Below are positions 10,854 through 23,775 of a DNA stretch of 64,000 nt, piece by piece; position 1 is the stretch's first letter, and each line of letters starts with the position of its first letter. The notes beneath the pieces are model-generated. The model saw only the letters and a list, made by a program, of their open reading frames with translations. It was not told the origin of the DNA and did no database searches. Made by a program: the position numbers and the translations under genes. Source of the DNA: Lineus longissimus (Eukaryota > Nemertea > Pilidiophora > Heteronemertea > Lineidae); the NCBI RefSeq assembly GCF_910592395.1, contig NC_088326.1:3849001-3913000 (forward strand), read 5' to 3'.

Positions 10854-13800
10854 TGACATCACGGCAAGATGGCAGAACCCGAATACCAAATTCTCCGAAA
10901 TTTGATATATACATGTATGGTTAGGCCTATTTTGGTAGTTGTTTTTTAACCAAACCACAGAGTGTAAAAGGACAATTAATTTCTATAAAATATGATAAAA
11001 TGATCTCTAAATGAAGTGTATTTGATGCTACATGTATATAGTAATTATATTCATTCTGAAAAAAAAGATGTTTACATGCACATGATATTTTATGCAGGAC
11101 AGGTGTTCTTCCAACACGATCCAAATACTTGTAATAATTCCAACAATAAAGGTGTGATAAACTCATAAAGAAATTCTATCATTTCATTCTGTAAATCATA
11201 TCTAACTACCATATATCTGATATGTTCATTTTAGAAGGATTTCTAGGCTGGGTCGAATACGAATGAATTCGCCACCGCCACTACCACGGGAGGGTGGCCC
11301 AGGGCGCCAAGCAAAACGTTACCATTGTGTTTATCGCCTTTGTAACACACCTGATTAATGCATGAAAAATGGCGAAATAAAAATGGTTTAGAAAACGTTG
11401 TGCTATAATGCCGTATATTTCTTTATATAGACATGTACTACAATAGTAGATGGCGATACGGTGCATCAATGGATACAAAGCTCTGGGGGTCAGACGACAG
11501 CCAAGTTTATCAGAGACTTAGGCCTGGTTCTGTGGTATACCATAAAAACAAAACCGAATCAGAAGAAGAAGAAGAAGAAGACATAGTAGTCGATGGGTGA
11601 TATGAATAAAGACTAGCAAATGCTTTTATCTAAAACTCCATGTACATTCACACTAGGCCTTTTTGTGCAAAATTGAAGTAAAAGCATTTGCTAGATTTAT
11701 TCATGTATCAGCCATGTATTGTTTTTTAAACAGCAATTACTTTTGCCAAATCCTGTATCTCAAAAAGCGGCACACCCATTCTTCTTATGTTTAAAGTTGC
11801 TTAACTATATTCAACCTCACTCTGTTCCCCACAACTGTGTTATGTTCTTCCTCATCCGGGAGATGGGAGCACTGTAGTTGAAGACCGGAAAGTGCACGTT
11901 CGGCGATAAAACAGATTCTGGAACACACTGAGACAATAATTGCAGCAAAATTGGGCCATCTCCATTCACACTGATCAATCCAGTGGCCTACTTCTTTTCA
12001 ATCTCACGCAAAGTCACCCGGAAGTGAAGTTAAATGTCGAGAGAATGCACGCGGAATGTGTTACCAGCCGGTGATTTTTGTGTTATAAGAAGTCGGGTGA
12101 GAAGACTGAAGGCAACAGGGCGTACTTGGTAGGTGACATTTTTATTTACTGGTCTCGACCCAAACTCGACGGGTAGTGGAGATGGATGAAGCTTCACACT
12201 ATATTTTTAAAAATGGTAATGCACGCAATAAAAGCCTAAAGTGGGTGGGAAATAACTTCAGTGTTTGGTACCGGAATCTAGCAAAATAGTATTTATATAG
12301 ACAACTGGTATATATACTGGTAATACTTATGACTTTGAAGTTGCAGATGAACATGAAATTTTGTTTAAATGTTACATTTTCGGTGCAAAAACCACAAAAA
12401 AGCGGGTGCCATTTTCTCGTTAAATCGACTAATGGGTTTAGAGAAAAGCGTGTGGGCTTATTTTCAGCAAATTTGCGTGCATGCTTTGAGGCATTGTGTA
12501 TAACTGCATTTCTATTTTCCCGAGGCACCAGTTAATACGAAAGGCTTACTCCTTTAATATGTTCTCTCTCTCTCTCTCTCTTTCTTTCTATCTCTCCTCC
12601 TTTTTTAATTCAGCCAATCCTTCGTAACTGCTGAAACAAGGTTGTTACGTGGTTGTACACTGTCGCCTATACAATTGCATATACAATTAAAGGTCTAGAC
12701 ACGTATCATACCAATTAAAAATTTCATGCTGACCTGTTTGGTTGCCTCAGTATATACCGTAAAATGTGCCAGGCGCCGTCGTCCTAGAGGCGCTGTCGTT
12801 GTGTCCCTCGGAACCTATGTCCTAGAAAAATGTCGGAAGTTATTTATTCCAGGGAAACCTGTCTGATGGACAATTTTATCCAATCCTTGGGGGAAAACTG
12901 ATAAATCTTACGTTTGTTTGTGCGCTTGGTCTTTCTCGAAAGCAATAACGAAACTGGTGACTGGAAGCATGAATGGCAATGTAAAAGTCCGTGGTCTTCC
13001 CGAATGTTTTACAAATAACCTAATATTATGATATCGCAGTCAAATTGCTTATATGTCTTTCCTCAGCCAATTCTCTAAAAACTGGCCTGAGTCCATCTTG
13101 AAGCTGGCCAACATGGCATCCTTGATTATTGTGCCATAATAAACGCGCCAATACCCATGCTTTGGAGAAGATTCTGCCTACAGAAAGCAATAAATTTAAA
13201 CTACTCTTTGTCAAATAACTCAAGAAATTACCTTAAAATATGTGAATTTACCAATTGAAGTTCATTGCCGAAGTCTAATCTTGTTAGTGGTGAGGTAACG
13301 AGCTTATTTATTTATTTGCCGTCAGTGAGGTATGCCCGGGCGAAAAAACTCAGGTGTGCTACATACAAAGCGAGGAGAGTTTTTTTCTTCAGAAAAAGAG
13401 CCCACTTTGTATCTTGCTTGATAAGTGACAGGCTCTTTTCGGTGCTATCCCATCAGCGAAAAGATATTTCCAGAATCTAGGGTTATGCGGCAGCGGTCAC
13501 AATGCATTTTAAAACCTTGTATTACCCCCCCCCCCCCCAAATTTGGGGGTCGATATGAGGGAACAGCGTTTTTATATATCCGTCGAATTTCTGTCAATAA
13601 GAAATCGCAAGCTTACGACTTACGCTTACACGTCGTGTTACTTTTGACATAAAGTTAGTAAATCCCCAACGAATTCATTTCAAGTCCCGGGTGAGTTAGT
13701 GAGAAATTTTGGCGCAAGCAAAAATTCACCCCTCGGTCGCTTCGCCGATCAGGGCCCACAACACGACTTCTCCTTACGCATGTTTCATTGAGGGAGTAAG

Positions 13801-16800
13801 TATGTATCGAGTATTGTCGGGATGGCTTCGCCGTAGCTTTGTTAGGAGAGTATATCGGGCATATTCAGTGAGGAATGCTGGGTGAATACTGAAGGAACTC
13901 CTTCATCGTGGCGATCTCTGGAGATGGTTAAACAATGCTGCCTGTAGGAAATCAGCGCAAATCGCACAAGTAAAGAGCCCCGACTAGAATGCGTTAGGTA
14001 AAGAGCTTACTCAGTTGCTGTCAGTGAAGTATGCCAGGTGAATAGATTCAAGGTTCAACTCCACCTCGGGGGAGCGACTGCTAACTGTAAACAATACTGC
14101 CGTCCGAGATAAAAAAAACCACTTTGTATCTTGCTTGGTAACCTGTCTTAGTTGGCTCTATCAAGTATAATACTGGTATATTCAATCTTCGTTTGGCGTC
14201 ATAGATGTAGGCCGAGTTAACATCGTATACCAAGTACCCAGTGGGATGCTCAGAACTAATTTTTGTGTCGACCCCAAAATCGTATCTTGGCCAGGTTTTG
14301 CTCAACTTCAATTGTACATCTATGTACAACTTCAATTGTACATCTAAGTTTTGCTCAACTTCATTGTACATCTATGGAGATGGTAAAAAAACTCAGATTT
14401 TGAACGACCACATTTTGTATATGTATATGCCTTGATAATGATTGTGGTGTTCTTTGCCCAACCAAGTGTCTGGCTGTGTGATACCAAGAATGTATTATAC
14501 ATACTGGGTGATAGCAAGACTTGTCATATCAGCTGGCCATGCTCTCCGTTCTCCACTTCCTTCAAGGATAAATTTTCAATGACATTTAGATCAGCGATGG
14601 CCAATCAGAAACCGTCATTCCTTCGTACTCCGCCTTCGGCACAGAAAGCGGAATAATATATTTTTTGATTTGCCCGTACGACATGAAGTCGTCTTCACAA
14701 TTCTGCATTCGTCACTTTCCTCAAGCAGCAATTTGGGACTTCCTGACAGGTAGTGACCAATCAGAAGAGAGCTATCATGCGTATTCGGCACAGACAGCAC
14801 GGCCATGATCACAGGGCCGGGGTTTGATTGGTCAAAAGTAAACAGGTCACCTGACAGGAAGTCCTACACTCTGATGATTTCTGCTTGAGGAAAGTGGTGA
14901 ATGAGGAAGAACAACAATATTCGAACCTTTTATTCGCAATCTCCGTATATTCCAATTTAGCACCAACTTGACTGAGCTTTGCTATGATCAGATGACTCGT
15001 GAAATCCAAAGAGGAATGAGGAACTGCGTCATTTCCGGTTCCGAAACGTGTCCATCTTTGATTGGCCAAGCAAAACAGAGAGTTTTGAATCACCGCAGCA
15101 TTTGTTCCTCTGAACCATCTGTCCTTCGTGACAGGTTTAACTGTTACCTCTACCGGACCTGTTTGGAACTAACAAGATACTGATCGAATCTGCTCCAACG
15201 TGTCCCTCCTTACAGCTACTCTATTACAGATAAAATCTTCTCAGTCAACGATTAATTGCGTTGTAAACCCAATTAATCACCATTAAGTAAGGTAATCACA
15301 TGTGGCATCAAAGGAAGGCTCGATCAGCAGCCATCCCACAGTTTACGACCATCTGATGGTTTTCTATCGGTGGAGCTAAAGAGTAAGCACTCTATTGCTT
15401 TGCGATATCGCTGTCATTGGAATTGGTTGATGTACACGGGAAAATGTGCCCATGCATTGATCATTGATTGGCCCATGTATTGATCATTGATTGGCCCATG
15501 CATTAATCATTGATTGGCCCATGGATGGATCTATGATTATTACAAACCACGTTTGACACTCGCACCAATCATAGATTCTATGATGGCCGATGGACGATCC
15601 ACTGATGGCCCTTGGACGATCCATTGATGGAAGGCCCAATGACGATGGGTCCCATCAAAAGTCAGGTTTTGAAAACCCGTTAATTGTTTTATCCGGCCAA
15701 CACAAATATGCACCCCGTAGACGTATTTCAGATAAATGGAAACCTTCAGAGGTTTTTCAGAACCTCGAAAAACTAATCGGGTTCTTCATTTGACCGATGG
15801 CGATCGCAAACCTCTCTGGGGATTCATAACCATATTCATGTAGGTCGAAAAACCTTTTAATATTTTTCAAAAGCCCAAAACCTTTTTTTCTAATAGAGTG
15901 TAATAGAGTGTTACATAGCCTAATAGAGTGTAGCATGACTATTATCATCCAGCGCACGAACCCTCGGTTAAATACGATAAATCTTGATTAACTTACAGTA
16001 CACTTAGTGTTGTCACCGGAGGGAATAGACATCATTAGCCAACTACTATGTATGAGGGAAAATTAACGAAATCACAAACAAGTAAGCTTATAGTCAGTAC
16101 AAATCACCCAATGTTGGGTGTGAGCGGTTTGGCTGACGTGCAGATATCGTTTTAATGGGAGAATAGAGCTTGTAACAGCACTTGTATAGATACCCGCAGA
16201 GGATGTTAGTAAGGAGAAAATTGTCCCAGGATACATGTCGATTGGCTGGCTTGGCAGTAGTAATGCGATGAATAACTAGCGAAGACTACGAAAAAAATCG
16301 CCGCGCAATGGCATCTGCTTGTCTCCACAGGGGATAGTAATGCCAGAGACATTTACAATGTTTTTCATTGCGAAGTCAGAATATACCAACGGGTACAGAA
16401 ATGTACCAGTCTATTGGGGAGAAATTGCGCTTGCCAACATTTGCGAGATTTAAAGGTGCAAGTAGGAAATGAGATGATTTTTTTCAGGCCAGAATGGTTA
16501 CCAGCTGAACCGTGACTTCTCCAAAGAGATTCTACAAATGTTGAAATTTACATTCAGTACACGTAAAAATTGGTAATTTTCGAAATTTTTAGAACGAACG
16601 GAGAAGGCATTTAAGGGAGCAATTGAATAAAGTCTGCACAGTGCAAGACTGTTAAGAAGAGATAAATGAACAAGTACTGATTGATACTGCAGAGTTGAAG
16701 CACTCGCACATACGTGTTCAGAAGTCAACGATACATGCTACTGCCGATGCTACCAAGCAACTGTTTACTGATAGGGAACCTTGCCCGCTTTTAACTTCTT

Positions 16801-17600
16801 CTACAAGTTATAGATGCTGTAGTTCTTCGAAAGGTGATAGATGCTGATTTGAAAAGATGTATGTTGTTACTGGTACTCTATCAGTTTGTTTGTTCCGTTG
16901 GTTTGGCTTACAGTTACATATGTACATAGAAACTAGAGGAGATACCAGGGCGGAAGATGCAGAGATGAGTTGACAAATAGCCGGCTTGTATACGTGTTGA
17001 AGCAGTTTGGATAGCGCTGTATAGGGGAGTTGTGGATGAGGAAAATGAACACGCTGTTTATGTTGTTGGTTTTGCTGACTTGCGAATGTGAAAGGAAGAA
17101 AAACTGAGCCATACTTAAGGAATACCAAGGAGTAGATATAGGCTCAATTTGGTTAATCAATAAAATACCTGTTACTTGCCGCGGAAAATAGACATTAGTC
17201 TAGCCGGAATATATATTACGCCTACGTGACGCCTATATATCCCATTGTTCAAACGTTGGCGTTGGCGTTTCGGAGGCTTTGCGAAAACTTCTGGCCCGTG
17301 TAACGGGTACGAGTACGGATTTGAGTGCGAAAGTATAGACCGAAGTGGCGAACCGCTCTTTTTTCATGCAACAATGCAAAATAGAAAACAGTTAAGCTAT
17401 AAAAGCTTGCAAAACTATTGACTTCCTTTTGGCCTCTATCAGTATTCCGATATATATAATCGATCCCTTTCATCCTTGTTGGCATATAGCATCTCTAAAT
17501 TGGATAGACTAGATCGAAATACAGGCGTATTTACGTTTTCTTTTTGTTGTGTGCGCGATTTACACTAATTCGGATCTCTCACCCAGGGTTAATCGCGTTT
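10854..17600. other. Gene-poor stretch
   Basis: Covers the 3'UTR and the end of the MOXD1-like gene (an AATAAA lies near 11146), then about 6 kb in which no frame looks like a protein. It includes an AGA microsatellite near 11562, a CT-rich run near 12565-12600, a poly-C run near 13528, and a 23-bp tandem repeat at 15448-15528. The segment near 17230-17290 recurs inverted near 57107-57165, marking an interspersed repeat. Confidence 0.6.
15448..15528 (+). repeat. 23-bp tandem repeat, about 3.5 units
   Basis: Units of GCCCATGCATTGATCATTG plus ATTG, three full copies with one or two changes and a partial fourth. Related ATGGCC-rich sequence continues to about 15650 and is shared, in reverse orientation, with the stretch at about 41240-41390. 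Confidence 0.75.
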
Positions 17601-17781
17601 TAACTCTGTTGATTAATCATCTTTCTAAATGAGTTCTTTCTATTTCATTTTCAGGTAAACCCATAACTTATGTGGTATTGCCTGCGTTTAATTGATGACT
17701 CGGCGGCGGCGGAAGATTGGTGAACATTACCGTAGGATCGATCGACTGGCAGGAATGTCGCACTGATTGAGGGGAAAAAAG

Positions 17782-18352
17782 GTACGCCATTCGTTGAATT
17801 TTCTTGTGACTCATTAAACGGAAATAAACTTTGCCGTAAGTGCAGTTATTGAACTTTTAGAACTAACTGTTTCAGCTTTTGAAGAACCGTAGATGGTTTT
17901 TTGGCCAACACAAAGCACCCCGTAGAGGTTGTCTGGGAAGTGAATGCGTAAAATCCCCAAAGGTTTTTTACATCTCATTTCATTTTACAAAAAAAACTCT
18001 ACTGGGTGCATACATGTAATTCTGTTGGCCGAAAAACCTTGATGCTTTTTCAGAAGCTCGAAAAGTTTAAAGAGTGTATGCACGCGTATTCGCTGAAACT
18101 TGGCATCCATCATATTTGTTTATCCGTCTACTCAACGGCACTCTCGAAATTTTTGTTTGATTCGCATTTACACCAGCTAGAATTCTTTAACTCAAGTTGA
18201 ATTAAATGTTTTGAACGAACTTAATATGTCGGGTCAGATCGAAGGATTCCGCTTTGACGTACTTTCGCGAGACGTTCTCATTATAACCAAAAAACTCATT
18301 ACTTCTAATAATGAGTTTTTGTTATAACCCAATCCTATTTTCTTCGTTGCAG
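17782..18352 (+). other. Probable 5'UTR intron of the single-exon GPCR
   Basis: A plausible donor (AAAAAAG, then GTACGC) ends a leader exon at 17781. A strong acceptor (TTTTCTTCGTTGCAG) lies at 18338-18352, 293 bp before the GPCR start codon. No ATG-initiated frame joins the GPCR frame from upstream. Inference only; transcript data are needed. Confidence 0.45.
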
Positions 18353-18492
18353 TCCCATCACGGATTCTCCCGAGGATACATTCAAGATTTTCCGTGAAAA
18401 AAGCGAAACGGACAATTCTGAGGAAAGAAACTGACAAAATACGTCCCAAGACGTACAGACAAGTTCTTGTGCAACCCACGCACGTGACCTGT

Positions 18493-18585
18493 ATGGTTAT
18501 AGCACTTTACATTTTCATCAGTTTATTGGATTTTATTGACATCGTCGATGGTCGCTTAGTGTCCTGGGTTGTGGAGCCCACGTGA
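18493..18585 (+). CDS. Upstream ORF in the GPCR leader
   Basis: A 30-codon ATG frame in the predicted 5'UTR, ending 60 bp before the GPCR start. Its product would be hydrophobic (IALYIFISLLDFIDIV). It may lower translation of the receptor. There is no evidence that the peptide itself has a function. Confidence 0.3.
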   Translation: MVIALYIFISLLDFIDIVDGRLVSWVVEPT

Positions 18586-18645
18586 CGTTAATAGGATTTC
18601 AATAGCACGTTTATTCTTATTGGATAAAACGGTGATTAATTCAAG

Positions 18646-20109
18646 ATGTCTACCGGCGACGTGATGACGAAGCATACGGTAGACTCCACCTTGCTTCGCG
18701 TCGTGGAGGTGAAGGTCCCAGTCTTGTCAGAAAATGGAACAAATGACACCTACATAAAAAAACAGTGTCTCCAAGGTCTGTTGACCCTTGAAGCGGACAA
18801 AATGGACGTGGATGACTTAGATTTCCTTATACAAGTGCCAGTAATGCTAGTCCTGATACTAGGGGGCGTGTTTGGCAATTCCTTGATCACGTGGGTTCTA
18901 TGGAGACAACAGAGGCGCACCCTAACGGGAATGCTTCTCAGCATGATGGCGCTGACTGATAACTTTGTACTCGTGTTTTACTTCATGCATTTCTCTTTGC
19001 CGACTATGTACGAATACGGACGCGGATTCGAGGATTACTATATCTTCTACGCAAGAACGAAAATATATATCTGGTTCGGTTATGTTGCAAGCCGGACAAT
19101 GTCGATATACGCCGTGGTTCTAGTTGTAGCAAATCGGTACCTGAGTGTCGCCTGCACCAAAGCGATCGCCTACCTCCGCAAAATAAACTACGCCAAGCTC
19201 GGAATGGCGTTAGTCATAGCCCTCTCCATCCTGGTGAACTTTCCGCAGATTCTCCTTTTTGAATCGGTCCCGTATTATGACCCCTGCGGAGAATCCTGGA
19301 TACCGAAGATTGAGAAAAGTAGTCTCCTGCACCGGAAGGACTTTATCGTTGCATATCAGTTGATTTTTCATCTGATCATGCTTTACGCCTTCCCTGCGTG
19401 TATTCTTGTCTTCTGCTTGCTGAAGCTGCTTCCGTATACCAAGAGGAAGAAGTCACTTCCGCCGACAAACGTGGAAGAGACAATCGACGGTCTCGCGGAC
19501 GGAGACCCAGAGGTTGGAGCTTGTGATACGCCAAGTGTTGAAGCACCAAAAGTAGTTCTCACTGCTGGCTGTGAAAATCGAACAGGGAAATTCGCTGGTT
19601 CCGCCAACAGAAACCCTGGAAAAGTGGATTTCGAATTGAAAGATTTAGGTCAGAACCATGCAACCTCGTTACAAGGAGCGGAAATACCACTGGTGTCAAG
19701 GCCAGGCCACAAAATTGGCGTTGGTGAAGCTTCCGGTAAGAACTCTCGCAAGCGCCCCGCGAAAAACGACTTCTGTGACGGGGATGTTGAATCGCCTGCG
19801 ATTGTGAATGAACGCATTGTGGCCGTCGTTTATGCTTTTATATTTCTGCATACGATTGCCATTGTTTTGCATATCATTATAACGGCAACAAGGCTGAACG
19901 GTCCGAGAATGGGGACGGGGAATAAAACCAGCATGGTCTTGAGCGAGTTCCATGAACTACTTCTGGGGTCGTTTTCCGCCATCAAATTTTACCTTTTCAT
20001 CTTCATTGGGCGCCGTTATTGGCACGCGCTTGAAAAAACTTTTAAACTTTGCACGGACTCAAGATGCAAGTGGTGCACGGGAAGCTCTAGGGAAGACAAC
20101 ACGAGCTGA
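18646..20109 (+). CDS. Rhodopsin-class peptide-type GPCR, single exon
   Basis: 487 residues, intronless coding region. The N terminus has glycosylation sites at N30 and N33. TM1 (about 61-86) carries the conserved GN pair at 77-78, TM2 the Asp at 105, and TM3 ends in NRY (163-165) in place of DRY. TM5 is near 235-260. A long third intracellular loop of about 130 residues, rich in charge, precedes TM6 near 400. TM7 is degenerate: the usual NPxxY is replaced by IKFYLFIF before a basic helix 8 and a cysteine-rich tail that may be palmitoylated. This architecture resembles the expanded FMRFamide/neuropeptide-like orphan receptors of marine invertebrates. The ligand cannot be inferred. The first in-frame ATG after an upstream stop was taken as the start. 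Confidence 0.85.
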   Translation: MSTGDVMTKHTVDSTLLRVVEVKVPVLSENGTNDTYIKKQCLQGLLTLEADKMDVDDLDFLIQVPVMLVLILGGVFGNSLITWVLWRQQRRTLTGMLLSMMALTDNFVLVFYFMHFSLPTMYEYGRGFEDYYIFYARTKIYIWFGYVASRTMSIYAVVLVVANRYLSVACTKAIAYLRKINYAKLGMALVIALSILVNFPQILLFESVPYYDPCGESWIPKIEKSSLLHRKDFIVAYQLIFHLIMLYAFPACILVFCLLKLLPYTKRKKSLPPTNVEETIDGLADGDPEVGACDTPSVEAPKVVLTAGCENRTGKFAGSANRNPGKVDFELKDLGQNHATSLQGAEIPLVSRPGHKIGVGEASGKNSRKRPAKNDFCDGDVESPAIVNERIVAVVYAFIFLHTIAIVLHIIITATRLNGPRMGTGNKTSMVLSEFHELLLGSFSAIKFYLFIFIGRRYWHALEKTFKLCTDSRCKWCTGSSREDNTS

Positions 20110-21784
20110 GCCAATGGAATGACAGAAGGTGGACAATTTTCTTGTGATCTCTGTCATATCAATGAGAATTGACTGATCAAGGAATCGATATACATGTACA
20201 TGTACTTCCCCTCCACCAATGAACCTAGGTCGGTATCCTATGTATACTTTGGCTGGGGATATTTGGCTGGCCTCTCGCCGAACAAGTATCATTCTTGTCT
20301 TGTTTGGAGAGCAGCTTGCCGAACAGGACTGCAACCCAGGCTTTCCAAACAGGTCAAAGATTCTATCTTGTTTGGCGAGCTGGAGACTTCACAACATATT
20401 ACCATATCAGAGAGCAGTGACGATGCCGGCGTTTATCTAGTAGCGCCTGCATTGGGTCAGGTCTTGGGGTTGAGAAAGTTTTAGATGCTGGTGTTGGTGT
20501 AAGGAGGCTTATACCACCTCCCAACAAGAAGCTGAGGTTGAACTCCCACACCTTTCTGGACGGGAATTTGAGAAAAATCGATGTTTTCAAAATTTTAGGA
20601 ACTTGCAAATAGTTTAGAAAACATTATCCGACAAAACAATGGCTTATGACGATAGAGTTAACATATTATACTCCTTTAAATTTCGTCGTGGTGAAATGGT
20701 TTTGGTACGGCTCGCCTTTGTATATCTTTGGCAACCGTGATAACGTTCTGTAGAAATTGTTTAACAGTTCTTGCAACTGTTCTTGGCAATCTAAGTGGTT
20801 CATGTTACCAAGCCAATCTTGGTTTACATTTTGGTGCCAAGAACAATTACACATAACTAGTTTTAGCCGCCAGGCAATACAAATGCATATACTGTATAGA
20901 AGGTTCTCGTCCCCAGCCGCCCTCATGCAAATTTTGGAGTACGTACGAATAGGAATGGGTATTGACAAGTACTTTCATATAAGCTTACATGGCGGCATCC
21001 CTCTTCTTGAAAGTGAGACGTCTCCGCTGATACGGATTGAGGAGCTTTGCTATAGAGGTTCTTCACGTGACGTTTTGACGGCCACCTGCCAATGCATTTC
21101 CTCATGTGACGTCAGTGAAGAAGCTCCATATGGGGAGAAGATGCCCCCCCCCCCCCCCCCCCGGGCTGCTGAAATGGCGCGCTCGGAACAAGTTAGTGGT
21201 AAGAGGGTCAGTAGGCAGGACACGTGTAAAGGTGGCCTGATGCACTGAAACGAGATGATACGGCAGTCCTGACTTGGTGATGGAAGATCAATTCCTATCT
21301 TTAAAAAACACAAAATATTGCTTTTGCGAAATTAATCACCGAAAAGGAGCGGACAAGAACCTTATGATACGCCTCCATTTGCCTTCCTCATCTGTTTTTG
21401 CATTGGTTGCCCCTGTTAAGTCATGTTTAAGCAACACCTGTACGTGCCGTGTCAGCTTCGTTCATAGCAGTTCCATTCCTGAACGAGAAATTTAAAGGCG
21501 TGCTTTCAAAATTTGAAATTGAATGTGAAATTTTTCAATTATGGAAAGGCATATATATCGAACGTTAATTTCAACAATTGGAGGAGGAAAGGGAGTAGAG
21601 GCCCCCCCACCCCCTCCAGCTGATTACTGCCCTGGTTGTGTGTTATAAGTAGTTCGTGAGTCAGCCGACGAAGTTATTTTTTCATTCAGTCGTAACAGGG
21701 CCTTCTTTCTACAGACTTTACCGCAAAATAAATCCGTGGTCGTACGGGGCGAGATCGGTCTGCAGCATACCGGTAACATACCAA
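20110..21784. other. Gene-poor stretch after the GPCR
   Basis: Contains a diverged partial copy of the family 1 palindromic element (20272-20385), a poly-C run near 21146-21163 and scattered short inverted repeats such as 20760-20850 (TTCTTGGCA/TGCCAAGAA). No frame of interest was seen. Confidence 0.55.
20272..20385. mobile_element. Partial, diverged family 1 palindromic element
   Basis: Shares blocks such as TTGTTTGGAGAGC, CTTGCCGAACAGG and TTGGCGAGCTGGAGACTT with the copies at 8300, 22026 and 51900, but is shorter and more diverged. Confidence 0.6.
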
Positions 21785-22465
21785 TAAGGTCACGTACAAT
21801 AACCCGTTCCTGTTCAACGCTATACTTTCCCGTTGAACGGCGGGAATTGCATTCCTGTTGAACAGCATTTAGTTTCGATAAACAGTAATTTCGTTAATTT
21901 AATTAGTAATTCCATTTATATCTATTTAACGCTTATTTGACCTCTATATTGACCATCTGACAGCAGCGTAGCGGATCGAGGCTATATAATGGGCCACTCG
22001 GAAGCGGGTTCAGGTGATTTTTTTTAGGAAGTGACTACTTGGCAAGCCCGGCTTACCAAACAGCGACTTTTTCTTGTCCTGAATGGAGAGCCGAACTCAT
22101 TAATATTAAAGTAAAGTCTCCAGCTCGCCAAACAGGGTAGATTTTTTACCTGTTTGGCAAGCCCGGCTGGCCGAACAGGGTGGCTTTTTAGTGCTGTTTG
22201 GCAAACGGCTCTCCAAACAGGACAAAAAAGATGCCTGTTCGGCGAGCGGCTTGCCAAATAGACCCGACCTATTTTTTAATAGCCGTTAACAAGGAATAGC
22301 ACAATTAGAAAACCGTTAAATGACATTCAACGTTCAATTACTGGTTAAAGCAAAGCGTTAAATAGCTTTTAACGAAACTAAATGCTGTTCAACAGGAATG
22401 CAATTCAAGTTCAATGGGAAAGAAATATCGTTGAACAGGAATTGGGTAATTGTGACCGCATTTCC
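21785..22465. mobile_element. Foldback element (family 2) carrying a nested family 1 element
   Basis: The left arm (about 21786-21885) and right arm (about 22372-22462) are imperfect inverted repeats sharing GAATTGCATTCCTGTTGAAC and the following AGCATTTAGTTTCG in opposite orientation. The interior holds a full family 1 element at 22026-22270. A fragment of the same arm appears near 33645-33680. No coding capacity. Confidence 0.65.
22026..22270. mobile_element. Palindromic MITE (family 1), copy 2, nested
   Basis: Nearly identical to the copies at 8300 (same orientation) and 51900-52146 (reverse orientation). Ends with the inner inverted motif TACTTGGCAAGCC at the left and GGCTTGCCAAATA at the right. 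It lies between the arms of the family 2 foldback, so it inserted later. Confidence 0.8.
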
Positions 22466-23775
22466 AAAACAGGCGAACTTCTTCTCTGGTATTATATTCT
22501 CTACCCGACTAATGGTGAAAACTTAATTTTAAAAGTTTCAAAAATAGTACACAGCAGCATATCTGCATGTATTGTAATGCTGACATAATGATATGTTCGA
22601 ATTAGATACGAAATACGATATGATAACCCGATGACATGATTACAGCCCAGTCCTTCTGTTTCCTCTGTTTCGACCTGGTCGTTTGTTATTGATGTTTTTG
22701 TAGACCCAGTACACCAATTTTCCTTTAGAATAAATTGTATGAAATGACTGACAACCATTGTTACTTTCTTTTTTAACTGAGCTTGATCTGCGCCTAAAAT
22801 AAAAATGAAATGGTCCATGGACCAGGTGCTCACCTGGTTTTATCACTGAAAATCTGATGTATATATCGTTAGGGGCTGAGGGTTAGTGTACTTACCGTTC
22901 AGAAAGGTACTAGTATGTTGCAGTCAACTGTTCAAACCATTTTTTGAGGGGTGTGTCGTGGCTCTTTCCGATCGCCAAGTAAAAGGTTGAAATTTGACCT
23001 CTACGACCTTACATGGGCAAATATCACAGCTCAAGAGTATAAACCAACCTAACAGCTAAAGACTTTAGGGTGTTTTAGATCACAGCGAATTGCTAACTGG
23101 CAAATTGGCAGCCTGGCTGTCATTTTGATTTCAAATCCGACACAAAGTTGGCACACGCTTGTGAAGGGCGCTCCTAGATACATCCCCACATTAGATTAGA
23201 ACGAAATGGCCAAGGGCATGTGCTCACCTGGTCAGTGGCAGGAATATGGTTACAGAGAATTTGACCTCTATGACCTTGGAAATTTGGCTAAAGTCAAAAC
23301 ATTTCAACCACTAATACTTTGCTAATTGGCTCAACGATATTGATGCTAGTTCTGTAACTCATGGAAAAGAGTAAAAAGAAGTACCTTTTATTATTTTAAT
23401 TCAGAATCACAGTAACATATAGAGCAAAAGCATGGCATGGGCAAAATCTAAGATGGGACATACAAAAGCATACACAGGCACACCCAGAACGAATATTGCC
23501 CACATAAGTCTAACCCCCACCCTTCTAACAGGCAGTCCTTGCGATTGCGTAGCCTTGTGAGTCTTGTGAGTCAAGATGCCCTAATTCGAGAGGGATTACT
23601 ACTCAGTATGTGTTACTTTGCATGGATCACATCCCCTTTCTTTAAATTTGCCAACACTGATAGTCATGCAGTCATACGCTTAAAAATGCAGCGAAATCGA
23701 GGTTGGAATCGTTAAAAAATGCAATTGGAGAGCGACATTTAAACAATCAAATATTGACCTGGGGAATCAGAGATC
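22466..23775. other. Region downstream of the TDP2 gene
   Basis: Probable TDP2 3'UTR and flank. TTTATT (AATAAA on the minus strand) occurs near 23386. A motif of the kind TTTGACCTCTAxGACCTT occurs twice (about 22992 and 23260), so a diverged repeat may be present. No other gene was seen. Confidence 0.5.
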
